NCBI GenBank assembly: GCA_029310945.1
Contig: JARJFC010000066.1
Location: 1-16,588, forward strand
DNA: 16,588 nt
Reading direction: 5' to 3'
Source: Leptospira sp. 96542
Lineage (GTDB): Bacteria; Spirochaetota; Leptospiria; Leptospirales; Leptospiraceae
The notes under the pieces are model-generated. The model had not been told where the DNA came from. It saw nothing but the letters and a program-made list of their open reading frames with translations, and did no database searches. The position numbers were made by a program, and so were the translations under genes. This document shows, piece after piece, positions 7,564 through 14,765 of the stretch. Numbering within the stretch: position 1 is the first letter of the stretch; the number at the start of each line of letters is the position of its first letter.

Positions 7564-7807
7564 ATGATAACCTTTGGTCCAAAATCCAATCCTTAGACGC
7601 CCTGCCCCCAATGGAAAGGACAAAGATTTAATTTGTAGTGAATTTTACTTATCTTTAAAAACCGTCGAAAGCAAAACATAGATTTCCACAGGAAATGGAT
7701 TTGGAAACAAAAAAACCTGAAAATATCTTTTCAATCTGCAGAGCTTCCGATACAGTTTCATTTCGAAAACAAACTAACAAAAAATTAGTTTCGTTTGGGT
7801 GGTACCT
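7564..7807. promoter_or_regulatory. Divergent control region between the Aer-like and phosphatase genes
   Basis: The start codons of the two oppositely transcribed operons face each other across about 240 AT-rich bases, so both promoters should lie here. Two inverted repeats are visible: ATTTCC/GGAAAT around ACA (7682-7696) and AAACTAA/TTAGTTT at 7771-7791. No -35/-10 pair could be assigned with confidence. Confidence 0.5.
7767..7796 (+). repeat. Hairpin just upstream of the phosphatase start
   Basis: AAACTAA (7771-7777) and TTAGTTT (7785-7791) form a perfect 7-bp stem around CAAAAAA. Past a single bulged C at 7792, AAAC (7767-7770) pairs with GTTT (7793-7796), lengthening the stem to 11 bp. 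The hairpin ends 2 bases before the first possible GTG and 11 before the second. It could act as an operator in DNA or modulate ribosome access in mRNA; both are inference. Confidence 0.4.
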
Positions 7808-9646
7808 GTGAATCAAAAAAAACTATTTTGGGATCTCACACTCAAATTAGAAACGTTCACACACACTGTTCCCGTTCCATTTGCAGTTTATTATGCCATC
7901 ATCACTCAAAAAATGCAAGCGGATCATTGGCGTATTTTCATTGCGCTTTGTGTTGTATTTGCAGTAGGTATTGGTTTACTCGGAACCTTCGTACGACATC
8001 TACTCACCAAATACCTGTTTGCAAAAATCGACAAAATTTCTGAACCCATACCAGGTGGTTTTCAAACCGAGGCAGAAATTGAATATGCAAAATCAGTTAA
8101 GTTATTTATATTTCGTTATCCGCTCATCGAATCCATAATCATTGTAGTTCGTTGGTTCGCCGGTGTTGTCCCCATCATCACTCTCTATACTTATCTAGTT
8201 ACATACACACCGTCTGTGGTTCGGTCGGGAGTGTTCACAATTCTAATGATTGCTCCCATTTCTTTCATTGCTTATTATTTTATCGCAGAGAACACTCTTC
8301 GAAATATTTTCGATCACCCGAAAATCAAAAACATCAAAGTAAACGCGAAGGAAGTTCCAAAATTTGATTATTTTGCAAGGATCTTACTGGCTTTTTTTAG
8401 TTTAGCAACACTCCCACTTTCCGTTTTATCATACCTTTTGTATTCAGTTGCCAAAGGTGAAACAGCGGTGGAAGATCCTCTCATTCCCATTGTTATTGTG
8501 TCTTCCATTTTTATTGTACCACTCATTGTTTGTTCTTATATCGTTGCAAAAACCGTCAAAGAAGGGTTAAATGAAACTTCTCGTTCTTTGAGTGAACTCG
8601 GAAATGGGAATTTTAATGTTGTGGCAATGCCAAAATCCAGTGACGATTTTGCACAACAAACCTTTTTTCTGAACAACGTCATTCATAAACTAAAAACAAT
8701 GTATGAAGAAATAAAAAACCTCAATGAAGGTTTGGAAGAAAAAGTAAACCAAAGAACAGAAGAACTCAACCAAACCTTACTCGAAGTACAGTCATTAAAG
8801 TCACAGCAAGATGGAGACTATTTTTTAACCTACCAACTCCTAAATCCATTAGCAAACCAGGAAATCAGTTGCGACCACCTAACATTAAATCAAATTATTA
8901 AACAGAAAAAAAATTTTGAATTTAAAAATCGTAACTATGAAATTGGTGGTGATATCAATATTTCCCATACAATCCACTTGCGAAACAAAAAATATTTGTT
9001 ATTTGTAAATGCAGATGCAATGGGAAAATCCATGCAGGGTGCTTCGGGTGCACTCGTATTTGGAGCCATTTTTCAATCCATCGCCCAACGAACCAAAAAT
9101 AATCCCCAATTCCAAAACATTTCTCCAGAAGATTGGTTATCAGAATATGTGGTAGAGATGCACCGGATTTTCGAAACCTTCGATGGAACAATGCTTGTTT
9201 CCATGGTGATGGGACTCATCGAAGATATGACTGGAGTTTTGTATTTTTTAAATGCAGAACACCCAAACCCAGTTTTGTACCGCGATAAAAAAGCAAATTA
9301 TGTGAATGTAGATAAGTCGTATCGAAAACTTGGAACTCTCGGTGCAACACATGAAAACTACGTCCAAACGTTACAGTTATTGCCAAACGACATCCTTCTC
9401 ATCGGCTCCGATGGAAAGGACGATATCTTACTCGAATCAAAACCAGGGAACTTTGAGGTGAATTTAGATGATCAGTTTTTCTTAGATTTGGTGGAAACAA
9501 CCGATGCAAAATTAGAGAACATAATTTCTCTCATTGAAAAAAAAGGCCAGATCATCGACGATATATCTCTCATTCGTATCGATTATTTACAAGTTTCACA
9601 GTCTGAAAAAAATAAATTGATAGGAATGGAAATTTTACCAAACTAA
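7808..9646 (+). CDS. Membrane HAMP/SpoIIE-type (PP2C-like) serine phosphatase
   Basis: This is likely a membrane sensor with a cytoplasmic protein phosphatase of the RsbU/SpoIIE type, which dephosphorylates anti-sigma antagonist proteins in partner-switching pathways. Counting from GTG 7808 (612 residues), there are about six hydrophobic segments (20-35, 43-63, 109-131, 142-160, 188-212, 225-247), a HAMP-like region (about 247-297) and a charged coiled coil (about 298-335). The C-terminal phosphatase has GGDIN (380-384, Asp382), NADAMGKS (Asp403), NAEHPNPVLYR, SDGKDD (Asp535) and DDISLI (Asp584/585). Canonical members have a second Asp three residues after Asp382 (GGDxxD); here that position is Ile. 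An in-frame GTG at 7799 is the alternative start, but GGTGG sits five bases before 7808. It heads the rightward operon. Its target protein is not in the window. Confidence 0.87.
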   Translation: MNQKKLFWDLTLKLETFTHTVPVPFAVYYAIITQKMQADHWRIFIALCVVFAVGIGLLGTFVRHLLTKYLFAKIDKISEPIPGGFQTEAEIEYAKSVKLFIFRYPLIESIIIVVRWFAGVVPIITLYTYLVTYTPSVVRSGVFTILMIAPISFIAYYFIAENTLRNIFDHPKIKNIKVNAKEVPKFDYFARILLAFFSLATLPLSVLSYLLYSVAKGETAVEDPLIPIVIVSSIFIVPLIVCSYIVAKTVKEGLNETSRSLSELGNGNFNVVAMPKSSDDFAQQTFFLNNVIHKLKTMYEEIKNLNEGLEEKVNQRTEELNQTLLEVQSLKSQQDGDYFLTYQLLNPLANQEISCDHLTLNQIIKQKKNFEFKNRNYEIGGDINISHTIHLRNKKYLLFVNADAMGKSMQGASGALVFGAIFQSIAQRTKNNPQFQNISPEDWLSEYVVEMHRIFETFDGTMLVSMVMGLIEDMTGVLYFLNAEHPNPVLYRDKKANYVNVDKSYRKLGTLGATHENYVQTLQLLPNDILLIGSDGKDDILLESKPGNFEVNLDDQFFLDLVETTDAKLENIISLIEKKGQIIDDISLIRIDYLQVSQSEKNKLIGMEILPN

Positions 9647-9704
9647 AAAAATTATTCCACACGAATCAAACTCCGCCAGTCAAATACCTGAAACCAACCT
9701 AAAA

Positions 9705-11096
9705 ATGAATTCAGCCAAATTAAAACTTTCTACAAAAATGGGTTACGGATTTGCAGAAACAGGCATAACGGCTGTTCAACTATTTACTCAAATATATTTA
9801 CTCAAATATTACACAGAAATCATCGGTTTGAATGCAAGTCTTGCTGGTTTAGCACTTGCCATCTCCGTCATTTGGGATGCCGTGAGCGACCCACTCATGG
9901 GAAAAATTTCAGACAATTCCCATTTTAAATGGGGAAGGCGAAGACCGTTCATCCTTTTTGGTGGGGCGCTACTATCGGTCTCTGTTTTGTTATTGTTTTC
10001 ACCACCCAATTTACCTTCGCAATGGGGAAAGTTTTTTTATCTTCTTTCTGTTTATCTTTTTGTCAACACTGCTATGACTATCATTTCGGTTCCGCATATC
10101 GCCCTTGGTGGGGAGCTTAGTTTTGAACGAAACGAAAGAACGTCTGTTTTTGGTTGGAGGTTGTTTTTTAGCAATATAGGTATGCTTATTGGTATGATCG
10201 TACCTGCTGCCATCTTACAAAGTCTAGGTGACGAATCCGCAAAAGAAAACATTATGACATCAAGGATTCAAGCTGGCGAGATTGTTTCCTTGGTAATCCT
10301 TGTCTCCTCGGTAATCACTTTTTTAGTGACCAAAGGCAAAGATGGAGCAAAAGTTGAACAAAATAAAAGTTTACCTTTTTTTCAGTCCCTTTTTTCAGTT
10401 TTAAAAAACAAAGTATTCCTAATTTTGCTTTTCGCCTTTGTCATCGCCACTATTGGGCGAACTTTCAATTCAGCCATAGCATTGTATTATTATGAATACA
10501 GGTTGGGTTTAAAAGAATCACAAGTTGTCATTAGTATTTTACTTCCATTTTTTCTAGTTCTCATGGCATCCATAGGGTTTTGGGTTTGGGTCGCAAAAAA
10601 AATTGGCAAAAAAAAACCTGCCTTCTTTGGTGTATTTGCACTTGGTGTTCTCACTGTCATCGCCTATCCATTGTTTCCTTTTGGAGAGTTGCACCCTCCA
10701 CTCATTGTTGCTTTTATAGGGGGGATCTGTGCGGGTTCCATACTCATTATGGATTCTATTTTGACAGATGTGGTCGATTATGATGAGTTCAAAACCCGCG
10801 AAAAAAGAGAAGGGCTCTATTTTGGCATTTGGAAAATGGGTGTAAAGTTTTCGCAGGCATTTGGGATTGCCATCACAGGTTTTTTGTTAGATGCGATTGG
10901 CTTCGACAAACAATCAGTGACACAATCGGCAGAAGTTGGATTTCGATTGGCAATGATTTTTGGACCTGGTGTAGGTTTCTTTTTTATTTTGGGTTCCATC
11001 CTCTTTTTATTTTTTCCACTTACCGATGAAAAACATATACAAATCCAAAGAATATTATTGAAACGCAATCAAAAATTGGATGTAATGAACGAATGA
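9705..11096 (+). CDS. GPH-family (MelB-like) cation symporter
   Basis: This inner-membrane transporter belongs to the major facilitator superfamily, glycoside-pentoside-hexuronide:cation symporter branch. Its 463 residues show about 12 hydrophobic helices. The family motif after helix 2 reads WDAVSDPLMGKISD (57-70) followed by KWGRRRPF; Asp58 and Asp62 correspond to the cation-site aspartates Asp55 and Asp59 of E. coli MelB. A second family block lies between helices 10 and 11, in DVVDYDEF with the following REGLYFGIWKMG. The substrate cannot be read from sequence. The same family includes sugar symporters and MFSD2-type lysolipid carriers, so a lipid or nucleoside is as possible as a sugar in a fatty-acid-using organism. 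It lies 58 bases after the phosphatase gene, and its stop overlaps the start of the next cyclase. No clear ribosome site is visible. Confidence 0.87.
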   Translation: MNSAKLKLSTKMGYGFAETGITAVQLFTQIYLLKYYTEIIGLNASLAGLALAISVIWDAVSDPLMGKISDNSHFKWGRRRPFILFGGALLSVSVLLLFSPPNLPSQWGKFFYLLSVYLFVNTAMTIISVPHIALGGELSFERNERTSVFGWRLFFSNIGMLIGMIVPAAILQSLGDESAKENIMTSRIQAGEIVSLVILVSSVITFLVTKGKDGAKVEQNKSLPFFQSLFSVLKNKVFLILLFAFVIATIGRTFNSAIALYYYEYRLGLKESQVVISILLPFFLVLMASIGFWVWVAKKIGKKKPAFFGVFALGVLTVIAYPLFPFGELHPPLIVAFIGGICAGSILIMDSILTDVVDYDEFKTREKREGLYFGIWKMGVKFSQAFGIAITGFLLDAIGFDKQSVTQSAEVGFRLAMIFGPGVGFFFILGSILFLFFPLTDEKHIQIQRILLKRNQKLDVMNE

Positions 11097-12652
11097 TACC
11101 CAAATCCAAACCTCTCATGCTTCAGTATTTGGGCATTTATTTTGTTGTTCCTTTCTTTTCTAATTTTTTTGCCTTATTTCTTGCAAATTATACAGCAAAA
11201 GAATTTTTGTCAGATAAATTCCTTGTTTTATTCGAAGCTACCCGCCTTACAAATGATTTATTACTGCAAATCATTACTTGGAGTCCTTTTGTTATCGTCA
11301 CCATCATACTGATTTTTTACACTCTCCCCATTTATAAATGTTTATGCGAAGATGAAACATTAAACAACTTAGAAACAGCAAAACAAAGAGTCACAAATTC
11401 TCCTATTACCATTAGTTTATTAGGTTTTTTTGGATGGGAAACGGCAACCGTATTAAGCACAATCCGAATTCATTTTATCCATCCTGATGCTTCTGTTTCC
11501 AGCATGGTTGTCATTACCATTCTATTTGCTTTTTGGGGTTTATTTGTTTTTGCTTTTTCTTATTCACTCATCGACTACTTGAATAAAGTCTGTATCCTAC
11601 CAGTTTTATTTCCAGATGGAGGTTTAAGTAAATACGCCTCTGGCAAACGATTTTCCATCATCACCAAACAAGCGATATTCTGGATTTCTTCAACACTTTT
11701 CCCCATCGCCCTACTCGTTTTTGCGTTATTACATCGTTCCAATAAGGAAATTTTTGACTTATTTTCATTATTCCAAACCGATCTTTTGTTCCAACTCATA
11801 CTCATAATGTTAGTTTCTTCCTTCGCCCTTTCATATTCTCTGGCGGCAAGCATTCAGGATCCTTTGAATGAAATTGAAAATGCTACAGACAAAATCAAAA
11901 ACCAAGAATTCTCCACAAGGGTCATTGTTTATAATTCGGATGAATTGGGAGTCCTTGGAGATGCTGTCAATGAAATGGCAGAAGGTTTGGCGGAAAGAGA
12001 ACGAATCAAAGACACCTTTGGTAGGATTGTGGATCCAAGAGTACGAGACTACCTACTTTCCAACGAACAAAATTTAGGTGGGAAAGTTGTAAATGCTACC
12101 ATTCTATTTTCTGATCTCCGCGATTTTACAAAACTATCCGAAAAAAGGAAACCCGAAGAAGTTTTGTACATCCTCAATCGTTATTTCCAAGAAATGAGCG
12201 ATGCCATTGAAAAACATGGAGGATTCATCAATAAATTCATAGGGGATGCCATTTTGGCCGTATTTGGAACCCCTTTTCCTACAGAAAACCACGCCGAACA
12301 AGCGTTCCATACAGCGATGACCATGCAAAAAAACTTAGAATCGCTCAATCATAAATTTGAATCGGAAAATCTTCCCACACTTCGGATGGGGATAGGAATC
12401 CACACGGGTAGCCTCCTCGTCGGAAACATTGGATCGGAAAATAGAATGGAGTTCACTGTCATCGGCGATACAGTGAATACAGCATCACGGGTGGAAGGTC
12501 TATGTAAAGGGCTTGGGCAAAACCTGCTCATCACAGAACATACGTACGTTAGTTTACCAACGCCGATCCAAAACTCATTTCACAGCCAGGGTGAGTTCAC
12601 CCTCAAAGGCCGCGAATCCAGGGAGAAGATTTTTTCTTATGGATCTGAATGA
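11093..12652 (+). CDS. Membrane HAMP-linked class III adenylate cyclase (class IIIb type)
   Basis: This enzyme makes cAMP. The 519-residue protein has about six hydrophobic segments (10-31, 63-80, 105-122, 136-160, 194-213, 231-251), a HAMP domain (about 252-305) and a C-terminal cyclase domain (about 332-510). Metal-binding aspartates are Asp341 (FSDLRDFT) and Asp385 (NKFIGDAILAVFG). Lys381 and Thr455 (FTVIGDTVN) are the substrate-selecting pair; Thr at the second place marks class IIIb, several members of which respond to bicarbonate or CO2. Asn462 and Arg466 are the transition-state residues. The ATG overlaps the symporter stop in ATGA, so translation is probably coupled to the transporter. 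It differs from the other cyclase in this window in both catalytic subclass and linker, so it is not a recent duplicate. Confidence 0.92.
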   Translation: MIPKSKPLMLQYLGIYFVVPFFSNFFALFLANYTAKEFLSDKFLVLFEATRLTNDLLLQIITWSPFVIVTIILIFYTLPIYKCLCEDETLNNLETAKQRVTNSPITISLLGFFGWETATVLSTIRIHFIHPDASVSSMVVITILFAFWGLFVFAFSYSLIDYLNKVCILPVLFPDGGLSKYASGKRFSIITKQAIFWISSTLFPIALLVFALLHRSNKEIFDLFSLFQTDLLFQLILIMLVSSFALSYSLAASIQDPLNEIENATDKIKNQEFSTRVIVYNSDELGVLGDAVNEMAEGLAERERIKDTFGRIVDPRVRDYLLSNEQNLGGKVVNATILFSDLRDFTKLSEKRKPEEVLYILNRYFQEMSDAIEKHGGFINKFIGDAILAVFGTPFPTENHAEQAFHTAMTMQKNLESLNHKFESENLPTLRMGIGIHTGSLLVGNIGSENRMEFTVIGDTVNTASRVEGLCKGLGQNLLITEHTYVSLPTPIQNSFHSQGEFTLKGRESREKIFSYGSE

Positions 12653-12661
12653 AAAAAAGAC

Positions 12662-12689
12662 TTGAGGTCAATTGTTCCATGCTTAAGAT
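12662..12689 (+). promoter_or_regulatory. Possible promoter before the lipoprotein gene
   Basis: TTGAGG (12662-12667) and TAAGAT (12684-12689) are separated by 16 bases and resemble -35 and -10 boxes. The -10 lies only six bases before the ATG at 12696, so the transcript would be nearly leaderless. Read-through from the cyclase gene is the simpler alternative. Confidence 0.25.
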
Positions 12690-12695
12690 TTAGGT

Positions 12696-12965
12696 ATGCG
12701 CCCTTATCTATTCTCCCTCGCCACCCTATTTTTGATCTCGTGCAACAACATCCAATTGCTAAGCACCCAAGACATCTTGGATCTTTTGGAGTCGGATGGT
12801 TCGACTTACAACACATCTTCCTCTTCTTCCAGCCAGTCTAGTTCTAGTTCGGAGCAAAACAGCGGTAGCCAAGACTTAGACTTTTATGGTTTGACCGATT
12901 CTCCAACAGGAACCAACACCACAGGCGCTACGGGCACCACTGTGGGCAATCCCCTCGGCTACTAA
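12696..12965 (+). CDS. Small Ser-rich putative lipoprotein
   Basis: I do not recognise the family. The 89-residue product begins with Arg2, a hydrophobic stretch and the lipobox-like LISC, giving Cys16 as the lipidated residue. Leu or Phe at -3 and Ser at -1 fit the relaxed spirochaetal lipobox. The mature part has a short helix-like segment (about 19-34), a Ser-dominated low-complexity tract (about 40-57) and a Gly/Thr-rich C-terminus. It has no enzymatic motif. The Ser tract resembles a flexible tether between lipid anchor and tail. It lies 43 bases after the cyclase stop and could be the last gene of the phosphatase-transporter-cyclase set. It converges on the next gene with four bases between stops and no terminator hairpin. 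Confidence 0.65.
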   Translation: MRPYLFSLATLFLISCNNIQLLSTQDILDLLESDGSTYNTSSSSSSQSSSSSEQNSGSQDLDFYGLTDSPTGTNTTGATGTTVGNPLGY

Positions 12966-12969
12966 CCTT

Positions 12970-13452
12970 TCATTTGATGTATTCGAAAAACTCATCCATC
13001 AAAGGACGAAAACAGGAACGAATGGTCACAGTGGCCACTCGTTCTGTTTTGGGGCCATAGTTCAGGATGATGTCATTGGGGTCGCGGATAAAAGAAAAGA
13101 TCTTACTCACTGTGATTTTTGCGGATCCATCTCCAACGGTGATTTTGTATTCAAATTCATGTTCATTGGCATCTACTTCACCGATTCCATAAGGAACGTA
13201 ACATTTGATGAGGCCATATCCGGCAATTTCGCCCGTATCAGGGTTTTCAAGGTTCACCTGTGACATTTCTGGTATGAAACGGTATTCCAGCCATTGGCGA
13301 GCCTTAACGAAGGATTTGGCCTTCTGGTAGGCCTTATTTTCTCGGGAATCTTCTGTGGCGCGGAATTTAGAGGATACAATCCAAAGTTTCAAACACATCG
13401 ACTGATTGAAAACCAAGAGAAAACCGAAAAGTAGGCAGAGTTTTTTTAACAT
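12970..13452 (-). CDS. Exported protein with DUF4468-like features
   Basis: The 160-residue protein starts with Lys3-Lys4 and a hydrophobic core, a clear signal peptide ending near residue 20. Cys20 follows QSM, which is a poor lipobox, so secretion to the periplasm is more likely than lipidation. The mature part has the order KAKSFVKARQWLEYRF, then TGEIAGYG (73-80), then ITVGDGSAKITVSKI (104-118). This pattern recalls DUF4468, a TBP-like-fold family of unknown function found in envelope proteins. That resemblance is from memory of the motif order. Only a poor GAGG lies upstream of the ATG. An open frame ends five bases before it. Function unknown. Confidence 0.72.
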   Translation of the reverse strand: MLKKLCLLFGFLLVFNQSMCLKLWIVSSKFRATEDSRENKAYQKAKSFVKARQWLEYRFIPEMSQVNLENPDTGEIAGYGLIKCYVPYGIGEVDANEHEFEYKITVGDGSAKITVSKIFSFIRDPNDIILNYGPKTERVATVTIRSCFRPLMDEFFEYIK

Positions 13453-13457
13453 TATTT

Positions 13458-13757
13458 CTAAATTTGGGCCTCATCCCCGGGTTCGCAAAACAAATCTTCA
13501 CAAAGATCGAAAATTTTCTCTTTGTTGGGATGGGAATTGGGGAAGGGAACAACATTCGCGGGAAAATGGAGATTGTGCTGGTTTGTTATTTTGATCTTAT
13601 GTCTCTTGGACTCGATTCTATCTTTCACATTTAAAAGATCGGAAAACCTCCCCCCCAATCTATAGAGTGCCAAAATTCTTTTTGAAAGATTCTCATTTGG
13701 ATTCCAAAAGAAAAATTGGATTGAATTTCGCCGTAGATACAAATGTAATTTCCTCAT
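13458..13757 (-). CDS. Doubtful 99-codon ORF upstream of the exported-protein gene
   Basis: The frame is open for 99 codons and stops five bases before the downstream ATG, as in an operon. Codon choice (AAT, GAT, TTT, CCC, TCC) resembles neighbouring genes in its 3' two-thirds. Against it, the only ATG (13757-13755) overlaps the ATG of the opposite-strand gene and has no ribosome site. It also has no signal peptide, and no family is recognised. If real, translation more likely starts at an internal TTG or GTG, for example codon 44. The product would be a small basic protein with an acidic C-terminus holding two cysteines. Confidence 0.33.
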   Translation of the reverse strand: MRKLHLYLRRNSIQFFFWNPNENLSKRILALYRLGGRFSDLLNVKDRIESKRHKIKITNQHNLHFPANVVPFPNSHPNKEKIFDLCEDLFCEPGDEAQI

Positions 13758-14040
13758 GCCCGATTTTGATCGTATCGATCTGATGAACTATGCAATGTAT
13801 GGAAACGATTTTGACCCACAATGGGATGAAATTCGTTCGTATTTAAAATCCAGTGCTACGGCACAAAGAGAATTGGAAGAAATCAAAAAAACCATCCCGC
13901 ATCCAAGCCCTGGAAAAAGGCAAAAGATTTCTCCACTAACAAACGATAATGGAGAGCCTAACAGCGGAACATCTCCCAAAAGAGAATCGACAGGTGCTCG
14001 TTCGGAAAAGACCTGGTGGCAAAAGATCTTAGGAGACTAA
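13756..14040 (+). CDS. Small cytoplasmic protein upstream of the acyltransferase
   Basis: The 94-residue product has no signal peptide or membrane segment. Residues 1-50 are acidic and helical. The pattern, a short D-I-L-x-N-Y-like helix then EIRSYLKSSATAQRELEEIKK, recalls the N-terminal region of anti-sigma factors but without their His and Cys zinc ligands. This is a weak resemblance. Residues 50-88 are Pro/Ser/Lys-rich and look disordered, ending in a short TWWQKILGD helix. The acyltransferase start follows its stop by one base, and that gene's AGGAG lies inside this ORF, so the two are an operon. No ribosome site precedes this ATG. Function not known. Confidence 0.62.
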   Translation: MPDFDRIDLMNYAMYGNDFDPQWDEIRSYLKSSATAQRELEEIKKTIPHPSPGKRQKISPLTNDNGEPNSGTSPKRESTGARSEKTWWQKILGD

Positions 14041-14041
14041 T

Positions 14042-14764
14042 ATGGAAAATACCGTAGACCAAGTTAAAAAAAATGTAGAGAACATCAAAAGGTTCGTAAC
14101 ACCTTTTTTTAATTTGGCTGTGAGCACAACAGTCTACGGTTACCATAATATTGTTCCCAATGGTAAACTCATCCTCACTTGCAACCATCGGAGTGATATG
14201 GATCCCTTTGTCATTGGATCCATTTTTCCTCGTTTTATTTCCTGGATTGCTGCGGAATACACCACTCGTATCCCCCTTTTTAAAGATCTAGTGGAAAAAA
14301 CAGGAACCATCCCCATGGCCATTGATGGAAATATTTCGATGGCCAGTATCAAAAAGGTACAGCAAGTTTTCAAAAATGGGGACGTGCTTGGGATATTTCC
14401 AGAAGGTCATGATTATATGGTGAAAAACGATTTTTCCGCATCCTTAGCCAATTTCCATTCTGGTTTTGCGGCTTTTAGTTTACGGAACAAAGTGGATATT
14501 TTGCCTTCTGTCATCATCCCCGAAGAAGAAACCATTTCAGATTACCCCATCCCACCCCTCGTTCGGTCTTTTATGGGGATGCCCAAAGAAGTTTGTGACA
14601 TAAAACGAAGGGTGGTTTACAAAAAGGTGAATGTGGTGTTTGGAGAAGTGATAAAGTATGAAAACTTTGCCAACCTACCACTCGATAAAGCAATGTCCGC
14701 CCTCTCAGAAGAAACTAAAAAGAGAATGGCCGACTTACAGAAAGTAGACTATCTAAAAAAATAG
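14042..14764 (+). CDS. PlsC-type lysophospholipid acyltransferase
   Basis: This protein is probably an acyltransferase that adds a fatty acyl chain to 1-acyl-glycerol-3-phosphate or a related acceptor at the inner membrane. The 240-residue protein has the catalytic HX4D motif in NHRSDMD (His49, Asp54). A second conserved block is TGTIPMAID (88-95 region), and motif III reads GIFPEGHDY (117-125). Canonical members have FPEGTRS, so the residue after Gly122 is His123 instead of Thr. A mild hydrophobic stretch at 55-72 could touch the membrane. The start is well supported: AGGAG at 14031-14035, six bases before the ATG. It follows the small protein gene and converges on dapF with a one-base gap. 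Substrate is not certain; the family also includes lysolipid and ornithine-lipid acyltransferases. Confidence 0.86.
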   Translation: MENTVDQVKKNVENIKRFVTPFFNLAVSTTVYGYHNIVPNGKLILTCNHRSDMDPFVIGSIFPRFISWIAAEYTTRIPLFKDLVEKTGTIPMAIDGNISMASIKKVQQVFKNGDVLGIFPEGHDYMVKNDFSASLANFHSGFAAFSLRNKVDILPSVIIPEEETISDYPIPPLVRSFMGMPKEVCDIKRRVVYKKVNVVFGEVIKYENFANLPLDKAMSALSEETKKRMADLQKVDYLKK

Positions 14765-14765
14765 T

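Noticed and set aside
12816..12870. Ser-codon simple repeat considered as a CRISPR or tandem array
   Set aside because: It is a low-complexity TCT/TCC/AGT/AGC coding tract inside the lipoprotein gene, with no spacers.
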